DNA from: Oceanirhabdus sp942490885
GTDB lineage: Bacteria; Bacillota; Clostridia; Clostridiales; Clostridiaceae
Assembly (NCBI GenBank): GCA_942490885.1
Contig: CALNYT010000002.1
Location: forward strand, 4,836,001-4,900,000
Reading direction: 5' to 3'
DNA length: 64,000 nucleotides
A program made the position numbers and the translations under genes. Below the pieces are notes generated by a model. It saw only the letters and a list, made by a program, of their open reading frames with translations, searched no databases and was not told where the DNA came from. Positions 47,601-56,220 of the stretch are shown here, piece by piece (the stretch's first letter is position 1; each line of letters opens with the position of its first letter).

Positions 47601-49700
47601 CCACTTTGTAGTTTTTCTTCCATTCTTATCTGTTATTATTGTTTTTCCATTTGCATTATCGTAAGTGTACGTTTCAACATTTCCTAATGCATTTTCTGTA
47701 CTCTTTACTTTATGCTGGTTTTCTCCTTGAGCATGATCATATTCTATTGATTTAATAGTGTTTGATTCATTATCCTTTATCTCATTTAAATATCCTTCAC
47801 TATCATAAGAGTATCTTGTTACACTTCCCATTGGGTCAATAACTCTTAAAAGTTTATTTTGTTCATATTCATACTGCACTTTTCTACCTATTGGGTCAAT
47901 TATACTTTCTATTAATCCTCTGTCATTGTAAGTTATATTAACTCCTCTTTCTGCAGCATCAATAATCTTCTGTATCTTTCCTGTATCATTTTGTACTTCT
48001 ATGGTAACCTTATCTCCTATATTATCCTTCATCCATACAAGCCAACCATTTTCATTAAAGCCGTATGTATATTGGTTTTTAGTTTTAAGTACATGGGTTC
48101 CATCTGATTGTTTTACAAGTTCATTTCTGGAATCATTTGCTTCATATGTTCCATCATCCTTTAATGTAAATAGCTGAGTACTTCCATCTGGCAATGTTAC
48201 TTTTTTGATTTTCTCGAAATCTTTATAATCCTTCAAGCTTCCTTCAAATCCAAAAGTCCATCCCCTACCAAATAATGTACTCTTGTCATCTAGTGAGTTA
48301 TACGTTCTTGTAAATTCAAGTTCAAACCCTGGAACCTTCATTGTCATATCATTGAAACTCTCTGAAAAGTTTCCTGTTACTGGGTTGGTGCCTGATTTAC
48401 CGAAGTGGTGTTCAAACTTCGCTCCATAAAAATACGCAAGATAGTTCCATGCAGGTACCCAAATATTCTTGTATCCATCTTCTGTCCATACACTCTTTTG
48501 ATAATAAGCCTTTGTTAGATCATATCCTGTATCTAGATGTTTGGTTACTATTAGTATGTTAAACATTGAATTTCCTGGGTTACTAAAACTTACTTTTTGT
48601 ACTTTTTCTCCACTTAAAATTACTTTGTGAGTTCCTGATGTGTCAAAATTTCTATTTGGGTTAGTATTATCTGGGCTTTTTTGTGTAAAGTCTCCCTTTA
48701 CTTCAAGAGTCCCTGCCTTTAAACTATCCCAATGAGGTCTTATAGATTCTGTTTTAAAGCTCCCTTCTACAAATAAATAATCTTTTTCTTTTAACATTAT
48801 CAAATTGGAGTTTCCTGTTATTATCAAATCTCCTTTTACTGCAAGTCTATGTCCATTTAGTTTTATTGTTCCATCAGTTACAGTGATCTTTGAGTTTATT
48901 ACTTTGTCACTATTCAATTCAAAATAACCATTATATATTATTTCATTATGTTTTGCGTTATCTATTATATCTCTAAAGTATATAGGCGTACTGAATATTA
49001 CTCCTTCTTCTGATGTATTATTTATCTCTAGTTTTACAAATCCTGAATTTCCTGGGTTACTAAAACTTACTTTTTGTACTTTTTCTCCACTTAAAATTAC
49101 TTTGTGAGTTCCTGATGTGTCAAAATTTCTATTTGGGTTAGTATTATCTGGGCTTTTTTGTGTAAAGTCTCCCTTTACTTCAAGAGTCCCTGCCTTTAAA
49201 CTATCCCAATGAGGTCTTATAGATTCTGTTTTAAAGCTCCCTTCTACAAATAAATAATCTTTTTCTTTTAACATTATCAAATTGGAGTTTCCTGTTATTA
49301 TCAAATCTCCTTTTACTGCAAGTCTATGTCCATTTAGTTTTATTGTTCCATCAATTACGGTGATTTTTGAGTTTATTACTTTGTCACTATTCAATTCAAA
49401 ATAACCATTATATATTATTTCATTATGTTTTGCGTTATCTATTATATCTCTAAAGTATATAGGCGTACTGAATATTACTCCTTCTTCTGATGTATTATTT
49501 ATCTCTAGTTTTACAAATCCTGAATTTCCTGGGTTACTAAAACTTACTTTTTGTACTTTTTCTCCACTTAAAATTACTTTGTGAGTTCCTGATGTGTCAA
49601 AATTTCTATTTGGGTTAGTATTATCTGGGCTTTTTTGTGTAAAGTCTCCCTTTACTTCAAGAATCCCTGCCTTTAAACTATCCCAATGAGGTCTTATAGA
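41688..49700 (-). CDS. Rhs/YD-repeat toxin gene 2, 3' part (split by transposon)
   Basis: The frame is open from the transposon edge to 41688. In order: 477-bp repeat units (FDTSGTHKVILSGEKV and so on); a DUF6531-type entry module (NPVTGNFSESFNDM, FTRTYNSLDDKSTLFGRGWTF) near 48300; YD repeats to about 43000; core (RYAGYQYDEETGTYYCMARMYD, YYDPTGHF); pre-toxin helices; and the tip with TLYHYTNDKGLNGILESGK, DARYTNGQYLSD and KGRDGVYAI, a HYD1-signature ADP-ribosyltransferase. Removing the transposon and one TATAGA copy joins it in frame to 53169-55868 to make 3568 residues. Without the upstream part it has no signal peptide, so it is not exported as it stands. Confidence 0.92.
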   Translation of the reverse strand, partial: SIRPHWDSLKAGILEVKGDFTQKSPDNTNPNRNFDTSGTHKVILSGEKVQKVSFSNPGNSGFVKLEINNTSEEGVIFSTPIYFRDIIDNAKHNEIIYNGYFELNSDKVINSKITVIDGTIKLNGHRLAVKGDLIITGNSNLIMLKEKDYLFVEGSFKTESIRPHWDSLKAGTLEVKGDFTQKSPDNTNPNRNFDTSGTHKVILSGEKVQKVSFSNPGNSGFVKLEINNTSEEGVIFSTPIYFRDIIDNAKHNEIIYNGYFELNSDKVINSKITVTDGTIKLNGHRLAVKGDLIITGNSNLIMLKEKDYLFVEGSFKTESIRPHWDSLKAGTLEVKGDFTQKSPDNTNPNRNFDTSGTHKVILSGEKVQKVSFSNPGNSMFNILIVTKHLDTGYDLTKAYYQKSVWTEDGYKNIWVPAWNYLAYFYGAKFEHHFGKSGTNPVTGNFSESFNDMTMKVPGFELEFTRTYNSLDDKSTLFGRGWTFGFEGSLKDYKDFEKIKKVTLPDGSTQLFTLKDDGTYEANDSRNELVKQSDGTHVLKTKNQYTYGFNENGWLVWMKDNIGDKVTIEVQNDTGKIQKIIDAAERGVNITYNDRGLIESIIDPIGRKVQYEYEQNKLLRVIDPMGSVTRYSYDSEGYLNEIKDNESNTIKSIEYDHAQGENQHKVKSTENALGNVETYTYDNANGKTIITDKNGRKTTKWYDSSKFITFSEDAEGRQTKVEYTKDKDGINKYGEQEKVTDRNGSITKYERDNKGNITKITNPDSTVKVQKYDDKNNLIMETDETGRSTHYIYDSEKVDLLKTVQALNPSNEYTKDSDENDFAITTYSYYSNGESGCNVKGLLKSETDPEGNTTTYTYDKYGNIATITDEEGNTTTREYNEIGMLTREVSSAGNISDYEYNLNGQITKGIFESNHITRNVYDTMGRKIKEIKPNQYDSSLEKGNSYTGDQGYRYTYYNNGNVKSITDPENNTTTFTYDIYGNKKSETKPNGAVYVYEYDVMNRPSKVYFKESDSSDSILLEEYTYDILSNGRTQKTHKVYSDDQKYSTTTYIFDYAQRLISQTNADNTTIETEYNENGTVKLQKDQKKKITYLKYDGLNRVSEKWIPFEEEGGTQKYTYTWYVYDKSGNIKEEKTGKNKVNKNEVPESFITVHYDHYNNGKVKAVYDDEGRRKEYTYDEDGNIIKEVVYTSETEKNIIEYRNNPLGKPREKIQYVEGRDIHGNPINDSEKVELITKFTYDKNGNMKTVTTPDGITTTYTYDNLDNQTSISHPGLNEYGEKVTISTENTYNWEGNILTNKDANGNITRYTYNKRGLVEKVKAPNNGVTIKYYDTKGRLIAKVTPKNYHPDKSLDEMNRSEYVYDSMDRIIVVNEVYLNPVTNKWETVVSKACKYDEKGNLIKELDSLGYEAGSGDTAVSKINRGYRTEYKYNSADKLISVLDPASRDKGLSYSIKYEYDALGRKIKEIDAKGAVNKYYLDSAGNITKVNLTETSGEEKILEENTYDLIGNILTHTDGNGNITEYWYNNINKVRKVKHPGDETIPEKIVQYQYDELGNLKYQQDSMGIEEIYSYDTVGNVLSTTLQRQDESEGITVKAAYDKNGNNRFQTDGNGNVTENIYDELNRLVAKKTTVTNTEGEKTDHITKYAYDLNGNLTEETDWRGNTYTNVYDPLNRLIEKKDSDGKTIERLEYNHNNAQIRSYDALGNESKFTYDKSNRLLSTTDPEENVITQTYDEVGNIRTKTDGEGNKTTFQYDEFNRLKTVTNALDETTSYTYDLNGNLLTQTDGEGNITSYEYNAANKAKEKTDQEGLSEQYTYYADGNIKTKRDRNGKLTTYTYDAYGNLKATVIEDKIISYTYDNNGNQLTMTDETGTTIRVYDELNRVASKTEPDIGTTTFQYDIIKGGDKEYWAEQSTDPKGNKTLKVYNKSGRLAKVIAENKTTEYTYYDNGARKTIEYPDGSKEEYTYYKNNLLKTLINKKVDGNIIDSYSYEYDKANNRIKKTDSKGTTEYTYDKLSRLKTVKENTSLAENRITGYTYYKAGNKKTETITYQGEITQTTYNYNKQNRLLNTVKTANSKKVEERIYTFDRNGNQLKETITLFENGIEKETKENKNTFDVLNRLIKTQTSEGNTVNNTYNGEGIRVSKEVDGKLRRYLYEYDKVVLELDEQGNTVGRNVYGLNLISREIEGQTAYYMYNGHADVTALINAEGEILSSYYYDAFGNILESIGNIDNPYRYAGYQYDEETGTYYCMARMYDPYIARFLSEDTYTGDVNDPLSLNLYTYCANNPITYYDPTGHFFDVIADVGFIIWDIVDIAKDPTDWKNWAALGADGVCAVVPFATGGGRAVKTVDKAVDVYQAVDKTYDTYKTVNKTKEFLKASKVVGRKVLKDAAIEGAIYSSTNAVHQVATTGEVDVKEVVNSGIEGAGRRALGDTAGLGIGKGLEVGTRKFINSSAGNKVINKVSDFVTGAKNYYDNVLYHAKNFIANENGHIKLPDGSDLKVRNVGAKNTGKSDNFITLNLQHHASKGAAKPDFIAAPGGVIYKADDYASMVVKEGEGINTLYHYTNDKGLNGILESGKLNPSIKALNPKDARYTNGQYLSDVVPGENTLGQLSYKFLRTPWGGKRFTNYLEIDVRGLNIIKGRDGVYAIPNEGPLDISNRIINYGKSTK
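45292..48149. repeat. 2858-bp segment shared without indels with 32568-35425
   Basis: Counterpart of the segment in Rhs gene 1. On the right, gene 2 continues into its own entry module (TCCATCATCC) where gene 1 is cut by the transposon. Confidence 0.9.
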
Positions 49701-49845
49701 TGTTAAATAGCACTTTATTTAAGTATTTAAAAATCAGATTATTTAAGTTAAATAATTTAAAATATATTCCATAAAATCACGATATTTAAGCCAATATTCC
49801 ATTCTATTTTCTAAAAAATGCACATTATTTAAGTAACTAGTCGTG

Positions 49846-49872
49846 AAAAAAATACACCCTTGAGTGTATTTT
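49846..49872 (-). terminator. Terminator of the transposon operon, copy 2
   Basis: Mirror of the hairpin at 38722-38748, with its T-run on the minus strand. Confidence 0.85.
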
Positions 49873-50185
49873 AAAAATCCCCTTGCATATAATTATCAAA
49901 TTCATAGATAGCCTTAGCAACAGTTACCCCATCAACAATGCCCATTACTTCGCATAGTTTCTCAGTATTATAGAATATGTCGTCAAAGGATGATAAATGA
50001 CATCCAGCTTGAAAATCTGGAACACATGCGAAGTTTCCTAATGAGGTTTTCCCTATAATAAGCAAAATGCTAGACCTACTCATAATTAAAAGTTCATAAT
50101 GATTACCATAGTTATAAATGCATTCAATTCTTCCAATCCACTCTTCTTTACCATGATCAAAGGTATATTCACATTCAAATTTCAT
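49871..50185 (-). CDS. Small accessory protein of the transposon, copy 2
   Basis: 104 residues, same as the product of 38409-38723. Last gene of the element. Confidence 0.7.
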   Translation of the reverse strand: MKFECEYTFDHGKEEWIGRIECIYNYGNHYELLIMSRSSILLIIGKTSLGNFACVPDFQAGCHLSSFDDIFYNTEKLCEVMGIVDGVTVAKAIYEFDNYMQGDF

Positions 50186-50199
50186 TCTAAAACCTCCGG

Positions 50200-51006
50200 T
50201 TAAATAGTTAATTCTATATCATTTTGTGCAGTGTAAATTGTTTCACTGTCGATAGACAGTAGTTTTTTCTGATACCCTAAAATTAATGATTTCTCTACTA
50301 ATAAATTTATCTTTCTAGTGCATCCCCCACAAGTAGTTGCTATGAGTTCTATTGCTTCTTCTGAAAATATTGGAGATGAAACACCACATAATTTCATACG
50401 AGATGTTATGTAGTCTGAAACTTCTTTTTTACTTAACCCACCGAAGGTGTAATTTATAACAATTCTTTGTTTTAAGGCCTCATGAGCTTGCCTTTGTAAA
50501 ATACTATTTAAAATTGGTTGTCCTGATAAGATTAAAGCTGCATAATTTTTTGAATCCAGGTTAAAATTAAAAATAATCTTTAAATCATCTAGGATCGAAT
50601 TTTTTAAATATTGTGCTTCGTCCAAGATGATTATTGGTACTATGTTTTTTGATTCGTGAAGAGTTCGGATCCTTTCTTGAATCTGATTAAACATTATAAT
50701 TTTCTTATGAGCAGGTTCCAAGCCTAGCTCATAAGAAAGTGCCCTGTAAAAGTCGTTTACTGTAAGGGTTGATAAAGGGATATAAACTACTTTATATAAA
50801 TTGGGGTTCAAACATTCAGTAAATTTTCTTAGTGTAAAGGATTTACCTGTACCTGGAAGACCTGTGAATAACCCAAAACCTTTAACTTCCTTTAAGTAAT
50901 TCAACCTAGCGGTTGCTTGATTAAAATCATCAGATTCAAATGCTTTCTTAGTGTCTATAGACTTTGAAAATGGATTAAATTCCATTCCATAAAACGCTGT
51001 ATACAT
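50200..51006 (-). CDS. AAA+ ATPase transposition partner, copy 2
   Basis: 268 residues, same as the copy 1 product, with Walker A TGLPGTGKSF and Walker B IIILDEAQYL intact, so this copy should also be functional. Confidence 0.9.
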   Translation of the reverse strand: MYTAFYGMEFNPFSKSIDTKKAFESDDFNQATARLNYLKEVKGFGLFTGLPGTGKSFTLRKFTECLNPNLYKVVYIPLSTLTVNDFYRALSYELGLEPAHKKIIMFNQIQERIRTLHESKNIVPIIILDEAQYLKNSILDDLKIIFNFNLDSKNYAALILSGQPILNSILQRQAHEALKQRIVINYTFGGLSKKEVSDYITSRMKLCGVSSPIFSEEAIELIATTCGGCTRKINLLVEKSLILGYQKKLLSIDSETIYTAQNDIELTI

Positions 51007-51008
51007 AA

Positions 51009-52268
51009 TTATTTCTCCTTGTTTTCTAGATTTGAAAAATCTATATATTGTTTTCTTATAATTTTTGAATTATCTATTTTATTTACTGGAAATATGGTAT
51101 GTAACAAATTTTGATGTTCATCAAAAATATAAGCCTTTTCAGTAGAAGTTGCTTCAAATCTAATGTGAATTTTTTGACCTATAAATATTTGAGGGACTTC
51201 AAAAATGATACTATTGAGTGAAATAGTTGCATCTTTTTTTACTTTCCTGGTTACTCTATGCAAGAAAATTTTATCTAATTTTTCTTTTGAAGCAATGAAT
51301 TTTAAATTATCAACATTACTCATGAACCTATCAAGTGGTTTCATAGAAATTGCAGAATGAAGGTGATTATTGTATTCATGTTCAATGAATTCATTGAACA
51401 TACTGTTTAGTTCTTCGATAGAAGTGATTTTATCCCAATTAATAATATTCATCCACCTATCCTTAATGGTTCTGAAAGATCTTTCTATCTTTCCTTTCGA
51501 TTCAGGCGAATAAGCTTTCGCATAAGATAAAACAGTGCCTAGAGATGCACAAATCATATTTAATTGATGACTATGATAAATTGAACCATTATCTACAAAT
51601 ATTTTTTTAGGTATGCCTCTCTTGGCGATAGCCTTTTTAAGAACACTCTCTAAATTTATTAAATTCTCCTCAAAATAAAACTCTCCATGAATCACAAGCC
51701 GTGAGCAATCATCTAGAAACATGACTAAATAAGTCTTTTTCTTTTTACCATCTATATACAAGTAAGGTCCTACGGACACGTCTGATTGCCAGCAATCATT
51801 TGGGTTAGCCATTTCAAAAGCTCTTCGTTCTACTGGATCTAATTGTTTTGCTTTAAGATTATTATTTGAGATAAATCTAGTTACAGTTGCTAAAGATAAG
51901 CTTTCAGCTTTAGCTATTCCATTAACTAGCATTGCATTGTATATATGTTTTGCCGAAAATTTATAGTTTTCATTTTTCATATCAATAATAAATTCTTTCT
52001 GTTTTCTACTTAATGTTCTGCTTTTTCCAAAGTCTGATCTAATTTTAGGAAGCAGACCATCAAATCCAAATTTTTTATAATTTAATAGCCATCCTTTAAT
52101 GGTTGCTGGCGCATATTCCTTTTTGCCAAAACCAGGAACAATATATTTATTTGCACATATGCTCTCCAAATAATCCTTAATAGAAGGTTCACTGTAATTA
52201 CCATTTATGATTGGTGCAATTAGCGAAAATCTAAAAAGACCTATTTTTTCTCTGGTTTCCTTATCCAT
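51009..52268 (-). CDS. DDE (rve-type) transposase, copy 2
   Basis: 419 residues, same as the copy 1 product. The full DDE triad is present (WQSDVS, FVDNGS, KGKIERSF). Two intact copies so close together imply recent transposition. Confidence 0.93.
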   Translation of the reverse strand: MDKETREKIGLFRFSLIAPIINGNYSEPSIKDYLESICANKYIVPGFGKKEYAPATIKGWLLNYKKFGFDGLLPKIRSDFGKSRTLSRKQKEFIIDMKNENYKFSAKHIYNAMLVNGIAKAESLSLATVTRFISNNNLKAKQLDPVERRAFEMANPNDCWQSDVSVGPYLYIDGKKKKTYLVMFLDDCSRLVIHGEFYFEENLINLESVLKKAIAKRGIPKKIFVDNGSIYHSHQLNMICASLGTVLSYAKAYSPESKGKIERSFRTIKDRWMNIINWDKITSIEELNSMFNEFIEHEYNNHLHSAISMKPLDRFMSNVDNLKFIASKEKLDKIFLHRVTRKVKKDATISLNSIIFEVPQIFIGQKIHIRFEATSTEKAYIFDEHQNLLHTIFPVNKIDNSKIIRKQYIDFSNLENKEK

Positions 52269-52399
52269 AAAACTACCTCCAACATTGATTTGTTATATAA
52301 TACTATTTCTAAATACTGGTATCAATGAAAGAGTTGTGTGGGATTGGAATTGGAATATTATGATAAAAAAATTTTACGAGATAAAATTAAACAATATGA

Positions 52400-52972
52400 T
52401 TAGACCGGAGGTCTTTTCATAAAATAGATCCTTATTTTATCTAAAAAATCCGAGTTGAAGTGTTTAGGGTAAAACGTATAGTGCATTATCAAACTTACTA
52501 GCACTTCTGTGTTAGGATTCTCTGAAATATTAAAAGAACTACCATCTAGCGAGGAAAAGAACATACGTAGTTTACCTAATTGGGATTGGAATCTTATTTT
52601 ATACTGGTGAATTAATTGTCGTGAGACTACGTCTTTAAGGAATTTTTGAATTGAACTAGAAGATTTTTTCTTAACATATGAAAGGTATAGACAAAAAAGT
52701 ATAGCTCCAAAGCTATATTGATGATAGGGAATAACAAAGTCAGGTAGAAGAGAGTAGGTTTTATTGCAATTTTTATTAGGACATTTGTATCTTAATATTG
52801 GGATTCTGGAATAAAAATTAAATAATATAATATTTCTATAGTAAAAGCCATGACGATGCAAAGAACCCCTATAACCACAACACTCACAGTGATAAAGTCT
52901 TTTAAAGGAATTATTTTTACCTAGTTTTGAATATTTTCTTGGATTATGGCAATATTTACTAATATCAATCAA
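52400..52972 (-). CDS. DUF6431 transposon protein, copy 2
   Basis: 190 residues, same as the copy 1 product, including both Cys pairs. First gene of the element. Confidence 0.8.
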   Translation of the reverse strand: MIDISKYCHNPRKYSKLGKNNSFKRLYHCECCGYRGSLHRHGFYYRNIILFNFYSRIPILRYKCPNKNCNKTYSLLPDFVIPYHQYSFGAILFCLYLSYVKKKSSSSIQKFLKDVVSRQLIHQYKIRFQSQLGKLRMFFSSLDGSSFNISENPNTEVLVSLIMHYTFYPKHFNSDFLDKIRIYFMKRPPV

Positions 52973-53069
52973 AACAAAATATTTCCTTTCGAATTGTAGT
53001 GAGCGTAGCTCGTGACTATAGCTCTATAGTTAATTATTACCATTTGGTAGTAATTAAAACAATTTGAAT

Positions 53070-53103
53070 CAAAAAAAGTCAGATTATCGTATCTGGCTCT
53101 TTT
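53070..53103. terminator. Bidirectional terminator at the transposon end, copy 2
   Basis: Mirror of 35491-35524. Here it would stop transcripts of the interrupted Rhs gene 2 as they enter the transposon. Confidence 0.65.
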
Positions 53104-53168
53104 TGATTTGGTTATTTTATTTTGATTAATTGAGTAATTTTTTTGTCTATATAAATTGCTATTTAACA

Positions 53169-55868
53169 TATAGATTCTGTTTTAAAGCTCCCTTCTACAA
53201 ATAAATAATCTTTTTCTTTTAACATTATCAAATTGGAGTTTCCTGTTATTATCAAATCTCCTTTTACTGCAAGTCTATGTCCATTTAGTTTTATTGTTCC
53301 ATCAATTACGGTGATTTTTGAGTTTATTACTTTGTCACTATTCAATTCAAAATAACCATTATATATTATTTCATTATGTTTTGCGTTATCTATTATATCT
53401 CTAAAGTATATAGGCGTACTGAATATTACTCCTTCTTCTGATGTATTATTTATCTCTAGTTTTACAAATCCTGAATTTCCTGGGTTACTAAAACTTACTT
53501 TTTGTACTTTTTCTCCACTTAAAATTACTTTGTGAGTTCCTGATGTGTCAAAATTTCTATTTGGGTTAGTATTATCTGGGCTTTTTTGTGTAAAGTCTCC
53601 CTTTACTTCAAGAGTCCCTGCCTTTAAACTATCCCAATGAGGTCTTATAGATTCTGTTTTAAAGCTCCCTTCTACAAATAAATAATCTTTTTCTTTTAAC
53701 ATTATCAAATTGGAGTTTCCTGTTATTTGATAATCCCTTATAACATACAACTTTCCGTCATTTAACTCTACCGTTCCACCTTTTTGTATTAAATCTCCTT
53801 TAACAGTTAGAGTATGACCATTTAAATTCAATACCCCTGATTTTAAATGTAAATTGCCATACACCTTATCTTCATCTAAAGTTAAATTGGATTCAATAAT
53901 TGTATCTTCTAGCTTTTCTAAGGTTAATTCCTTTATTACTTCGCTCCACTCACCAACTAAATCTCCTTTTTTTGATCTTACTCTAAATGTACACTCTGAT
54001 AATTGTGACAAATTTGATTGAACATACTTTGTCTTATCAGAATGAAAAACCGTTATACCATATTCATCACATATATTATGATTAGTGTACTCTAATGCAG
54101 CACTAAGCCCTTCTATAGATGCCCAGTCAAAATCGCTCCTATTACTGTTATATTGTGCATATTCTTTTCCGTCTATCGTGACACGTGTAATGCTTCCTAG
54201 CTCATCCCAGTCAACACTCCAATCACCACGATATCTAAATCTTTTAACATAAACTTTAGTTTTTTCATCACTTTCAATATATAAATTATTATTTGAATTA
54301 AACTTAAATGGTACATTTGCAAATATAACTGTTTTATATTTTTCATTTGAATAAATGAAATAATACTTTAAATCACACAGCTCTTCAATTTCATTTATTA
54401 CTTCTTGATTAACATCAATTACTTCTCCATCAACCTCAACATCATAGCCTTTAGCACCTTCTACTTCATCCCATGTAATTACTATGCTGTCACTAGTTGC
54501 TATTGTTTTGATATTCTCAGGTACATCTAATTTATCCAATGTTGTGAAAGTTAAAAATTCACTCCACTCACTTAATATTTCATTACTCTTTGCTCTTACT
54601 CTATATTTATGTTCAGAACTAGGTGCTAAATCTGAATGGGTATAACTTGTACTTTTATTGTTGTCTATTATTTCTCCATCTGCTTCTATTTCATAACCAT
54701 CTGCATTTTCTACTTCATCCCATGTCACGGTTATGCTACTGCTCGTTGTTGATTCCAATATAATATTGCTTGGAATACTTAACATAGGTTTTGCTTCTTC
54801 TAAAGTTATACATGTTTCAGCTTCACTCCACTCACTAAATAGTTCTTCATTCTTAGCTCTTACTCTATACTTATGTTCAGAACTAGGTGCTAAATCCGAA
54901 TGGGTATAACTTGTACTATTGTTGCCTATTATTTCTCCATCTGCTTCTATTTCATAACCATCTGCATTTTCTACTTCATCCCATGTCACGGTTATGCTAC
55001 TGCTCGTTGTTGATTCCAATATAATATTACTTGGAATACTTAACATAGGTTTTGCTTCTTCTAAAGTTATACATGTTTCAATTTCACTCCACTCACTAAA
55101 TAGTTCTTCATTCTTAGCTCTTACTCTGTACCTATGTTCAGAACTTGGAAATAAATTTGAATGGATATAACTTGTACTATTATTACCGATTATTTTTCCA
55201 TCTGCTTCTATTTCATAACCATCTGCATTTTCTACTTCATCCCATGTCACGGTTATGCTACTGCTTGTTGTTGATTCCAATATAATATTGCTTGGAATGC
55301 TTAACATAGGTTTAGCTTCTTCTAAAGTTATACATGTTTCAGCTTCACTCCACTCACTAAATAGTTCTTCATTCTTAGCCCTTACTCTGAATTTATGTTC
55401 AGTACTTGGTTCTAAATCTGAATGGGTATAACTTGTACTTTTATTGTTGTCTATTATTTCTCCATCTGCCTCAATTTCATAACCATCTGCATTTTCTACT
55501 TCATCCCATGTTATTGTTATACTACTGCTTGTTGTTGATTCCATAATAATATTATCTGGAATACTCAATGTTATTGAAGTTCCTGTAGTAGTATCCACTA
55601 CAATTTGATTATTCTTTTCTTCAATATTTTCTTTTTCTTTAACTTCTTTGAAAATGTTTTCATTTTTCTTAATTTTGATTTCACGAGTATTATCATTTTC
55701 TATAATTTTTTGTTTTTCGTTAGTGTTCATATCTTTTATTTGATTTCTCTCATCTGCATAGACTTTGCAGTATGAAAATGCTGGTCCAAATATTGATATG
55801 AGCATGATTAATGATAGTACTAATGATATTTCCTTAAACATAAATCTTTTATTCTTTTCATTTCCCAT
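53169..55868 (-). CDS. Rhs toxin gene 2, 5' part: signal peptide, FN3 domains, repeat stalk
   Basis: About 900 residues. Start ATG with AAGGAGG. Signal peptide at about 12-40 (ISLVLSLIMLISIFGPAFS). A charged linker, then four fibronectin III-like domains of about 85 residues, nearly repeated (SITVTWDEVENADGYEIEAD, then EWSEAETCITLEEAKPML), and a fifth, divergent one with a long insertion (about residues 440-650). Then LNGHTLTVKGDLIQKGG and the first 477-bp repeat unit. The frame reaches a stop just inside the transposon, so a truncated secreted stalk protein without toxin could still be made. Originally continuous with 41688-49700. Confidence 0.92.
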
Positions 55869-56165
55869 ATATATCCTCCTTGTATAGTTTATTAATTTAT
55901 TTACTCATTAGTATGAATTTTTATTACTTCCCCCCTTACATCTCAAGTCTTTTATCCATAATTTTACTACGCATAACAAAAGCCAATACATAAAGGTATA
56001 TCCCCTACATATTGACTCATTCTTAGCGATACAAATACAGCGTTCTAAAAAACTAGCAAAAATTTATTAAATTTTTAATTTAGAACAAATATATTTTTAT
56101 ATTACTAATTATCAATTTATTATATTGCACTACTCATATATCCATTAGAACTTTTTTTTTACTAC

Positions 56166-56206
56166 ATACCCTTATTAAGGGTATATTAAAAGTGTTATCT
56201 TGTCAA
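56166..56206 (-). promoter_or_regulatory. Candidate promoter with palindromic operator for Rhs gene 2
   Basis: Minus strand TTGACA (56201-56206), then a perfect 19-base palindrome ATACCCTTATTAAGGGTAT (56166-56184) covering the expected -10 position (TACCCT at 17 bases, a poor match). A regulator bound here would control the promoter directly. The leader would be about 290 bases. The rest of 55869-56220 contains no gene; an AT-rich GTTCTAAA/TTTAGAAC inverted repeat lies at 56042-56087. Confidence 0.4.
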
Positions 56207-56220
56207 TAAATTATTAATCT

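Larger units (their letters stand above)
49701..53168 (-). mobile_element. Four-gene DDE transposon, copy 2 (3468 bp, inverted)
   Basis: Same length, ends and gene products as copy 1, in opposite orientation. Starts TGTTAAATAG and ends CTATTTAACA. Flanked by a direct 6-bp duplication TATAGA (49695-49700 and 53169-53174); the undisturbed repeat units read CTTATAGATTC at this point, which proves the insertion site. It splits Rhs gene 2 within its tandem repeat. Confidence 0.96.
48567..53730. repeat. 477-bp tandem repeat, about 3.5 units, interrupted by the transposon
   Basis: The phrase GGTCTTATAG occurs at 48736, 49213, 49690 and 53641. After subtracting the 3474 bases of insertion and target duplication, the spacing is exactly 477 each time (159 codons). 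Units are almost identical at base level. Each encodes alternating short strands (ITGNSNLIMLKEKDYLFVEG, DGTIKLNGHRLAVKGDLI) that look like a beta-solenoid stalk. Confidence 0.9.

Noticed and set aside
35426..53168. Inversion of the Rhs gene 2 segment by recombination between the two inverted transposons
   Set aside because: Copy 2 keeps matching 6-bp duplications and both halves of gene 2 stay collinear, so the present arrangement is not the product of such an inversion, though one could occur.
48567..53730. CRISPR array
   Set aside because: Repeats are 477 bp, contiguous, in frame and coding, with no short repeat/spacer pattern. No cas genes are in the window.
55985..56035. Cyclic-di-GMP riboswitch in the long leader of Rhs gene 2
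   Set aside because: GGGGATATACC and nearby bases were checked but the conserved tetraloop, receptor and core sequences of either class are absent.
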